Assembly: GCF_036964905.1 (NCBI RefSeq)
Contig: NZ_JBALHR010000009.1
Span: forward strand, 1-64,000
Reading direction: 5' to 3'
Source of the DNA: Gemmobacter denitrificans
GTDB taxonomy: Bacteria > Pseudomonadota > Alphaproteobacteria > Rhodobacterales > Rhodobacteraceae
DNA: 64,000 nucleotides
In this document: piece after piece, positions 58,048 through 64,000 of the stretch
Numbering within the stretch: the first letter of the stretch is position 1
Layout: each line of letters starts with the position of its first letter
Position numbers and translations under genes: made by a program
Notes under the pieces: generated by a model
What the model saw: only the letters and a program-made list of their open reading frames with translations
Told to the model about the DNA's origin: nothing
Databases searched by the model: none

Positions 58048-60710
58048 TGGTCAACGGGCGGCAGGTGCAGGTGTCGGGCACAACGCGGCGGCTGTCAGAT
58101 GCCTTGCGGTTTGATGCGGGCCTGACCGGCACCAAGACCGGCTGCGATGCCGGGGATTGTGGGGCCTGCACCGTCTTGTTGAACGGTCAGCCGGTCTGCG
58201 CCTGTCTGACGCCGGTCGCCCGGGCCGAAGGTCGGGCGGTGACCACGGTCGAATCCGATGATCCGCTGCTGTGCCGCCTGCGCGCCAGTTTCCTGCGCCA
58301 TGGGGCTGCCCAATGCGGCATCTGCACGCCCGGCATGTTGATGGCAGGTCTGGCGCTGCTGCGCGCGGAGCCCCGCCCAAGCCGGGCCAAGGCCGAGGCG
58401 GCGCTTGGCGGTGTGCTCTGCCGCTGCACCGGCTATCGCGCGATCATCACTGCCATATGTTTGGCACTGGAACCCGAGAGTGGCGAAGCGGCCCCGGCAG
58501 GCGCGGTCGGCCAATCGGTGCCGCGTCTGGACGGGGCGGCCAAGGTGGCGGGCGATCTGTTCGGGGCCGATGTCTGGCAGGCGGGCGGGCTTGTGCTGCG
58601 CGCAATCCGCAGCCCCCATCCCCATGCCGCATTCTGCTTTGGCGATCTGGCGGCATGGGCGGCGGCGCACCGGGCGCAGGTTTTCACCGCGGCGGATATT
58701 CCGGGGCGCAATGCCTTTGGCGTGATCCCGGCCTTTGCCGACCAACCCGCGCTGGCCGAAGGCGTGGCGCGGTTCCGGGGCGAGGCCGTGGCGCTGGTGG
58801 CGGTTGAAGATGATGGGGCTGACCCCGATCTGACCGGCTTTCCGGTGGAATGGCAGCCGCTGCCTGCCGTCTTGGCGGAGGATGCGGAAACGGCCGCGCC
58901 GATCCACCCCGCCCGGCCGGGCAATCTGCTGATCCAGGGTCGGGTGCGGCGCGGTGATGTGGCGGCGGTGCTGGCCGGATCGGCCTTCACCATTACGGGC
59001 GAAATGCAGACTGCCCATGTCGAACATGCCTATATCGAACCTGAGGCGGGCAGCGCGTGGATGGAGGGCGATGTGCTGTGCATCCGCGCCTGCACGCAGG
59101 CCCCGGGGATGGACCGCGAAGATACCGCCGTGGTGCTTGGCCTGCCGGTGGAGCGGGTGCGTATCCTGCCTTCGGCAGTGGGGGGCGGTTTCGGGGCCAA
59201 GCTTGATCTGTCGGTGCAGCCCTTGCTGGGCCTGGCCGCGCTGAAAACCGGGCGTCCGGTGCGGATGGTGTTTTCGCGGGCGGAAAGCATGCAGGCCACG
59301 ACCAAGCGCCATCCGGGCCGGATGCGGGCCGAAATCGGCTGCGATGCGGCGGGGCGGCTGACCGGGCTGAGCTTTGACGGGGCTTTTGACACCGGCCCCT
59401 ATGCCAGTTGGGGGCCAACCGTGGCGAACCGGGTGCCGGTTCATGCCTCGGGCCCCTATCGGATGCCCGCCATCCATGCCACGGCGCGGGCGCTGCACAG
59501 CCATGGGCCGGTTTCGGGGGCCTTTCGCGGCTTTGGCGTGCCGCAGGCGGCGCTGATGCAGGAAACGCTGATCGACCGGCTGGCCGAGGCGGCGGGGATC
59601 GATCCGCTGGAGTTTCGCCTGCGCAATGCGCTGCAGCCCGGCGATGCGACGGCGACAGGGCAGGTGCTGATGGCACCCGGAATTGCCGAATGTCTGCAGG
59701 CGCTGCAGCCGCATTGGGCCCGCGCGCGCGCCATCACCTCTGCCACGGCAGGGCGGCGGCGCGGGGTCGGGCTGGCAACCTGCTGGTATGGCTGTGGCAA
59801 TACGTCATTGCCGAACCCGTCCACCATCCGCATGTGCATCACACCCCAGGGCGCGGTGGTGCTGCATCAGGGGGCAACCGATATCGGGCAGGGGTCCAAT
59901 ACGGTGATCCCGCAGATCGCCGCACAGGCGCTTGGCCTGCCGCTGGGGGCGCTGCGGCTGATCGGCCCTGATACGGCCCACACGCCCGATGCAGGCAAGA
60001 CCTCGGCCAGCCGGCAGACCTATGTGTCGGGCCGTGCGGCGCAGGCGGCGGGCCGCGCCCTGCGTGCGGATATGTTGCGGCGTCTGAACATGGGCGACGG
60101 CGCGCGGCTGGCGCTGGATGGCAGTATCCTGACCGGGGCTGAAGGGGGGCAGGTCGCTCGGCTTGATCTGGCAACCCTGCCCGCCAACGCCATGGGCTAT
60201 GCGCTGATGGCCGAAGAAACCTATGATCCCCCCACCGCGCCGCTGGATGGCGACGGGCAGGGCAAACCCTATGCCGTTTACGGCTTTGGCGCGCAGATGG
60301 TGGAGCTGGAGGTCGATATGGCCCTTGGCACCATCCACCTGCAGAAGATCACTGCCGCGCATGATCTGGGCCGGGCCATCAACCCGATGCTGGCGCGCGG
60401 CCAGATCGAAGGCGGCATCGCGCAGGGGATCGGGCTCGCCTTGATGGAGGAATACATCCCCGGCCGGACCGACAACCTGCACGACTATCTGATCCCCACC
60501 ACATCGGATGTGCCGGAAATCGAAAGCCTGCTGGTCGAAGTGCCCGATCCCGAAGGCCCCTATGGTGCCAAGGGCCTGGGCGAACATACGCTAATCCCTA
60601 CGGCACCGGCGATCCTGAACGCGATCCGCCATGCCACGGGCATCGCCATCAACCGGGTGCCGGTTCTGCCGCACCGCCTGTTGGCCGCAATCAGGGAGGG
60701 GCGCGGATGA
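58035..60710 (+). CDS. Molybdenum hydroxylase, fused 2Fe-2S and Mo-cofactor subunits
   Basis: 891 residues. Residues 1-~150 are a two-cluster ferredoxin unit: plant-type GCDAGDCGACTVLLNG (Cys37, 42, 45, then about 57) and the helical CGICTPG plus VLCRCTGYRA. Residues ~160-890 are the Mo-cofactor domain: GEMQTAHVEHAYIEPEAG, AVGGGFGAKLDLSVQPL, SGAFRGFGVPQAALMQE, and the C-terminal PYGAKGLGEH with the catalytic Glu. These are usually separate genes (or a different fusion order) in CO dehydrogenase and nicotinate dehydrogenase systems. The next gene is 6-hydroxynicotinate-reductase-like, so the substrate is probably an N-heteroaromatic ring. Substrate-pocket residues were not assigned. Confidence 0.9.
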   Translation: MAGLMVNGRQVQVSGTTRRLSDALRFDAGLTGTKTGCDAGDCGACTVLLNGQPVCACLTPVARAEGRAVTTVESDDPLLCRLRASFLRHGAAQCGICTPGMLMAGLALLRAEPRPSRAKAEAALGGVLCRCTGYRAIITAICLALEPESGEAAPAGAVGQSVPRLDGAAKVAGDLFGADVWQAGGLVLRAIRSPHPHAAFCFGDLAAWAAAHRAQVFTAADIPGRNAFGVIPAFADQPALAEGVARFRGEAVALVAVEDDGADPDLTGFPVEWQPLPAVLAEDAETAAPIHPARPGNLLIQGRVRRGDVAAVLAGSAFTITGEMQTAHVEHAYIEPEAGSAWMEGDVLCIRACTQAPGMDREDTAVVLGLPVERVRILPSAVGGGFGAKLDLSVQPLLGLAALKTGRPVRMVFSRAESMQATTKRHPGRMRAEIGCDAAGRLTGLSFDGAFDTGPYASWGPTVANRVPVHASGPYRMPAIHATARALHSHGPVSGAFRGFGVPQAALMQETLIDRLAEAAGIDPLEFRLRNALQPGDATATGQVLMAPGIAECLQALQPHWARARAITSATAGRRRGVGLATCWYGCGNTSLPNPSTIRMCITPQGAVVLHQGATDIGQGSNTVIPQIAAQALGLPLGALRLIGPDTAHTPDAGKTSASRQTYVSGRAAQAAGRALRADMLRRLNMGDGARLALDGSILTGAEGGQVARLDLATLPANAMGYALMAEETYDPPTAPLDGDGQGKPYAVYGFGAQMVELEVDMALGTIHLQKITAAHDLGRAINPMLARGQIEGGIAQGIGLALMEEYIPGRTDNLHDYLIPTTSDVPEIESLLVEVPDPEGPYGAKGLGEHTLIPTAPAILNAIRHATGIAINRVPVLPHRLLAAIREGRG

Positions 60711-62128
60711 CGGGCGAAAAGATCCGCTGCGATGCCTGCCCGGTGATGTGCTACATCGCCCCCGGCCAGACCGGGGCCTGTGACCGCTATGCCAATGATG
60801 CCGGGCGGATCGTGCGCACGGATGCCTTGCTGCTGCTGTCGGCCACCATCGAAAAGGGCGGGCGGCTGGTGCCCTTCGCCGCCGGGGCCTGGGCGGATGA
60901 TCTGGCCCCGGCCACGCCCACCGCCATCGGGGCGGGCACCACCTACCCGGATTTCAAACCCGCGCCCTTCATCATCGGGTTCGATCCGGGCGGCGCCGAT
61001 CTGGTGACCGTGGTGACCGAGGCGATCTTTTCCTATTGCGGGGTCAAGGTGAAGATCGACACCGACCGCCATCTTGGCCCCGAAGGCGCGGTGGTGCGGG
61101 CCGGGGGCGAAGCCATCGGCCATGTGACCACCGCCGAATATGGCAGCCAGATGCTGAGCCTTGGCGGCGTGCAGCACCTGACCGGCGGCAGCAAGGCCGA
61201 AGGGCGGCTGACCTGTTCGGCCTTGCTTGCGCTGTGCAATGGCGAGGCGGTCGATCTGACCATTGATGGGGGATCTGCCCTGACAGTGCAGGCGGGCCAG
61301 CCACCCATCGTCGATGGCAAGCGCGAAACCCGGATGCGCGTGGGCTGCGGATCGGCCACCATCGGCATGTTCGCCGATCAATGGCTGGGGCTGGTGGATG
61401 AGGTGGTGGTGGTCGATGACCATATCACCGGGGTCGTGTCGGAACATCAGGCGGGCAAGGTGATCGGCTGGCAGCCGACCGGCATCCGGATCAAGGGGCA
61501 CCGGTCCACGCCCGGGCGCTATTTCCGGGTGTCCGAGCCGGGCCTGGGCTGGGGTGGCACCTGCCTGACCGATCCGCTGGCCATTCTGGGCGCATGGAAC
61601 CCCGACAAGGGCGCAAGGCCGGGGTTGCGGTTGCTGATGGTCTCTACCACCGGCGAGGATTGGGGCTACTATGTGCTGGACGCGGCGCTGCAGCCGCAGC
61701 CCGCCCCCTTGCCTGATGCACTGCGCGCCACGGTCGATCTGATCGCCGAAAACTGCGAACCTGCGCTGTGTACCGTCCTGTTCGTCGGGGGGGCGGGGGG
61801 CAGCCTGCGCGCCGGGGTGACCCGCAACCCCGTGCGCCTGACGCGGTCGGTGCAGGCGGGGGAAACCCGGCTGACCTCAGGTGGGGCAGAGTGCTATATC
61901 TGGCCGGGGGGTGGGATCACCTTCATGGTGGATGTGACGCAGCTGCCGTCCGGTGCCTTTGGCTATGTGCCGACGCCCGCGCTGGTGGCCCCGCTGGAAT
62001 TCACCCTGCCGCGTGCGGCCTATCTGGCATTGGGCGGGCATGAAACGGCGATCCGGTCGCTGGCCGAGGTGCTGGAAACCGGCGGCGAATATCCGACAGC
62101 GGCGCGGTTCGAAAGGCCACCGGAATGA
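60707..62128 (+). CDS. 6-hydroxynicotinate reductase-like iron-sulfur protein
   Basis: 473 residues. The N-terminus has a Cys-rich motif (Cys8, Cys11, Cys15, Cys25 in KIRCDACPVMCYIAPGQTG) suited to a [4Fe-4S] cluster. Overall sequence (for example EAIFSYCGVKVKIDTDRHLGPEG and GLGWGGTCLTDPL) resembles the family named after 6-hydroxynicotinate reductase, known from anaerobic nicotinate fermentation in Eubacterium barkeri. That enzyme uses ferredoxin to reduce 6-hydroxynicotinate to its tetrahydro-oxo form. The start ATG 60707 overlaps the Mo-subunit stop (ATGA). Activity on nicotinate itself is not shown; the family name is the firm part. Confidence 0.8.
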   Translation: MTGEKIRCDACPVMCYIAPGQTGACDRYANDAGRIVRTDALLLLSATIEKGGRLVPFAAGAWADDLAPATPTAIGAGTTYPDFKPAPFIIGFDPGGADLVTVVTEAIFSYCGVKVKIDTDRHLGPEGAVVRAGGEAIGHVTTAEYGSQMLSLGGVQHLTGGSKAEGRLTCSALLALCNGEAVDLTIDGGSALTVQAGQPPIVDGKRETRMRVGCGSATIGMFADQWLGLVDEVVVVDDHITGVVSEHQAGKVIGWQPTGIRIKGHRSTPGRYFRVSEPGLGWGGTCLTDPLAILGAWNPDKGARPGLRLLMVSTTGEDWGYYVLDAALQPQPAPLPDALRATVDLIAENCEPALCTVLFVGGAGGSLRAGVTRNPVRLTRSVQAGETRLTSGGAECYIWPGGGITFMVDVTQLPSGAFGYVPTPALVAPLEFTLPRAAYLALGGHETAIRSLAEVLETGGEYPTAARFERPPE

Positions 62129-62955
62129 CGCATCAGGCCCATCTTCTGCCCGACGGGCGATTGCATCTGCATCATGGGCCGATGGATGTGATCGTATCGG
62201 CGGAAGGGGCCGATGTTCCGGTGGCCTATCGCGCGGCCGAGGCGCGCTTTGCCACGATCCTGACCGAACTTGTGGCCGAATTGCCCGCATTGCGCAGCGC
62301 GCATCCCGGCCTGCTGACGGGGGCTGTGGCGCGGCGGATGGCGGCGGCGGTGGCCCCGCACCGCCCTGCCTTCATCACCCCCATGGCGGCGGTTGCTGGC
62401 GCGGTGGCGCAAGAGGTGCTGGCCGCCATGCCGCTGCAGCATCTGCGCCGGGCTGCGGTGAATAACGGGGGCGATATCGCGCTGCATCTTGCCCCCGGCG
62501 CCAGCTATCGCATTGCGTTGGCGGGGTGCGGGATCACGGCGCAGGTTGTGGCAGACAGCGGGGTGCGTGGTATCGCGACCTCGGGGCGCGGGGGGCGGTC
62601 ACTGTCCTTTGGCATTGCCGATGCGGTCACGGTTCTGGCCGCCACGGCGGCAGGCGCGGATGCGGCGGCGACCATGATCGCCAACGCGGTGGACCTGCCC
62701 GGCCATCCCGCCATCCTGCGCCAACCCGCCTGCGACGTGCAGGCCGACAGCGATCTTGGCGCGCGGCCCGTGACCCGCGCCGTGGGCCATCTGACGGCAG
62801 AGGATATGCAGCAGGCCCTGCAGCCCGGCGCGGCGCTTGCGCAGCAACTGATCGACGCCGGGGTGATTGCCGCTGCGGCAGTTTTCCTGCACCCTTTCCA
62901 CATCATTCTGGGCCAGCCCCTGCTGGCCGCAACCCCGGAGCCAGCCTGTGCCTGA
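62125..62955 (+). CDS. UPF0280 family protein (ApbE-like fold)
   Basis: 276 residues matching the UPF0280 family: LPDGRLHLHHGPMDVIVSAEG at the start, AVAPHRPAFITPMAAVAGAVAQEVL, and the central RAAVNNGGDIALHL, RGIATSGRGGRSLSFGIADAVTVLA. This family is structurally related to ApbE flavin transferases, but its function is unknown. It overlaps the reductase stop (ATGA) and in turn overlaps the next gene by 8 bases. In this context it could act on the cofactor of the reductase; that is inference only. Confidence 0.8.
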   Translation: MTHQAHLLPDGRLHLHHGPMDVIVSAEGADVPVAYRAAEARFATILTELVAELPALRSAHPGLLTGAVARRMAAAVAPHRPAFITPMAAVAGAVAQEVLAAMPLQHLRRAAVNNGGDIALHLAPGASYRIALAGCGITAQVVADSGVRGIATSGRGGRSLSFGIADAVTVLAATAAGADAAATMIANAVDLPGHPAILRQPACDVQADSDLGARPVTRAVGHLTAEDMQQALQPGAALAQQLIDAGVIAAAAVFLHPFHIILGQPLLAATPEPACA

Positions 62956-63529
62956 TTTTCCCATCCGCAAGATCACCCTACAGATCGAGGAAATCCACCA
63001 TGATGGCGGGCCGGTCGCGGCGCAACCTCGGCTGCGCGGGGCAGTGCTGGCGCTGGTGAAGAACCCCTTCGCCGGGCGTTACGTCCCCGATCTGCAGCCC
63101 GCGATGGAGGATCTGAAGCCGCTGGGTCTGGCCATGAGCGACAGGCTGATCGCCGCCCTGGGCGGGCGCGAGGGGATCGACGCCTATGGCAAGGGGGCCA
63201 TCGTCGGGGCGGGGGGCGAGCTGGAACATGGCGCGCTCTGGCATGCGCCGGGGGGCTATGCGATGCGTGAAAGGCTGGGGGAAAGCCGGGCCATCGTGCC
63301 CTCGGCCAAAAAGGTGGGGCCGATGGGCGCGCGGATCGACATACCGCTGGGCCATATCAATGCCGCCTATGTGCGCGGCCATTTCGATGCGATGGAGGTG
63401 GGCCTGCCCGATGGGCCACGCGCCGATGAAATCGTCTTTGTGCTGGCCATGGCCAAGGGTGCGCGCATCCACAGCCGGATGGGCGGTCTGGAACTGCATC
63501 AAGTCAAGGGCGAGGACGGGCTGAGATGA
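62948..63529 (+). CDS. Amino acid synthesis (AA_synth, PF06684-type) family protein
   Basis: 193 residues from GTG 62948 (begins PDFPIRKITLQIEEIHHDGG). KNPFAGRYVPDLQP, YGKGAIVGAGGELEHGALWHAPGGYAMRE, and GARIDIPLGHINAAYVRGHFDAMEV match the AA_synth family found in degradation operons, whose reaction is unestablished. Overlaps the UPF0280 gene upstream by 8 bases and the membrane-protein gene downstream by 4 bases. The many Gly/His motifs suggest an enzyme rather than a structural protein. Confidence 0.78.
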   Translation: MPDFPIRKITLQIEEIHHDGGPVAAQPRLRGAVLALVKNPFAGRYVPDLQPAMEDLKPLGLAMSDRLIAALGGREGIDAYGKGAIVGAGGELEHGALWHAPGGYAMRERLGESRAIVPSAKKVGPMGARIDIPLGHINAAYVRGHFDAMEVGLPDGPRADEIVFVLAMAKGARIHSRMGGLELHQVKGEDGLR

Positions 63530-64000
63530 CCCTACGCGGCGCATTGGCCCTGACCCTGATCTGCGCACCGGGCGCGGGTCTGGCCTGTGCGCTGCCGCCC
63601 TCCATCATCCTGACACTGCCGACCGGCCATTACATGACCGGCGCGGCGGCAGCGGTGGGGCTGACGGCGCTGTGGGGGGCCTTTGCCGCGCGCCTGCCGG
63701 TGTTTCGCGCGCATCTGGTGCTGGAACGGCGGGTGCTGCTGCCCGAAACCCTGACATCCTATCTGTCGGCGCTGGCGCTGATCGGCCTGCTGTTCATCGG
63801 CGCGACCGGGGCACGCGATCCGATGCACAATCTGCTGACGCTGGTGGTCTGGACCGGGCTTTGGGTGGCGTTGCCGCTGGGAAGCCTGATCTTCGGCAAT
63901 CTGTGGCGCGCGCTGAACCCCTGGACAGGGCCGGTTCGTCTGACGCGGCTTGCCCTGGGATGGCAGGGCAGTATCGGCCTGTCCCGCTGGGGACAGTGGC
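63526..64000 (+). CDS. Unrecognised membrane protein, 3' end outside window
   Basis: The frame opens at ATG 63526 (overlapping the previous stop as ATGA) and is still open at the right edge (158 codons visible). It begins TLRGALALTLICAPGAGLAC, a signal-anchor-like segment, and continues with at least three hydrophobic helices (MTGAAAAVGLTALWGAFAA; LSALALIGLLFIGATGA; LLTLVVWTGLWVALPLGSLIFG). No family was recognised. Its position at the end of the visible operon suggests transport or membrane anchoring for the pathway. Confidence 0.7.
   Translation, partial: MTLRGALALTLICAPGAGLACALPPSIILTLPTGHYMTGAAAAVGLTALWGAFAARLPVFRAHLVLERRVLLPETLTSYLSALALIGLLFIGATGARDPMHNLLTLVVWTGLWVALPLGSLIFGNLWRALNPWTGPVRLTRLALGWQGSIGLSRWGQW

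Noticed and set aside
1..64000. tRNA or rRNA genes, insertion sequences, prophage
   Set aside because: No T-loop-like GGTTCGAATCC motif, rRNA sequence, transposase or integrase was recognised by eye. A covariance-model or profile search would settle this.

Overview
This window is a gene-dense, GC-rich stretch of an alphaproteobacterial chromosome, almost certainly from the Rhodobacteraceae (Rhodobacterales). The strongest evidence is the regB-senC-regA-hvrA-ahcY order at 40.9-46.1 kb, a redox/light regulatory locus known from Rhodobacter. Supporting evidence is an alphaproteobacterial addAB locus, a perfect CtrA-type box, and an oriC-proximal block of maf-aroE-coaE-dnaQ-secB on one side and hemJ-rho-mnmE-mnmG-rsmG-parA-parB on the other. 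No rRNA, tRNA, insertion sequence, prophage or CRISPR array was seen.

Layout. 0-3.2 kb is surface related: the 5' end of a repeat-rich BapA-type adhesin (its 3' part is outside the window), a family-2 glycosyltransferase and UDP-galactopyranose mutase. 3.3-12.5 kb holds the HslVU protease, a lipoprotein hydrolase, Smr, MltA, Tim44-like and FxsA proteins, SecB, and the leftward dnaQ-coaE-aroE-maf operon. A non-coding gap at 12.52-12.92 kb carries at least six DnaA-box-like sequences and an AT-rich tract. Transcription diverges away from it, so it is the likely chromosomal origin. 12.9-20.3 kb is the rightward hemJ, rho, mnmE, mnmG, rsmG, parA, parB series. Three identical perfect 16-bp parS palindromes lie at 16.08, 17.98 and 21.81 kb, all inside coding starts or ends.

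20.3-30.8 kb encodes hemW, rdgB, rph, hrcA-grpE, mutS, a malic enzyme/phosphotransacetylase hybrid and a ribokinase-family kinase. 30.8-39.2 kb is a leftward chain of overlapping genes (tsaE-amgK-murU-addB-addA) that couples tRNA modification, cell-wall sugar salvage and recombination repair. 39.2-46.1 kb holds a PAS-domain protein behind a CtrA box and the RegB/RegA two-component system with SenC, HvrA and AhcY.

46.2-57.1 kb is a mixed metabolic region. It has a methyltransferase, a DUF2853 protein, a GAF/Fis regulator beside an aldehyde dehydrogenase, HPP-CBS and TauE-type membrane proteins, a likely quinone/electrophile detoxification set (ring-cleaving dioxygenase, esterase, pirin), MutY and an AlkB alkane hydroxylase. 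From 57.1 kb to the right edge, a MarR regulator faces a tightly overlapping operon. It encodes a molybdenum hydroxylase (FAD subunit plus a fused 2Fe-2S/Mo subunit), a 6-hydroxynicotinate-reductase-like iron-sulfur protein, a UPF0280 (ApbE-like) protein, an AA_synth-family protein and a membrane protein cut by the window edge. This looks like an uncharacterised N-heterocycle catabolic system and is the most interesting accessory locus here.
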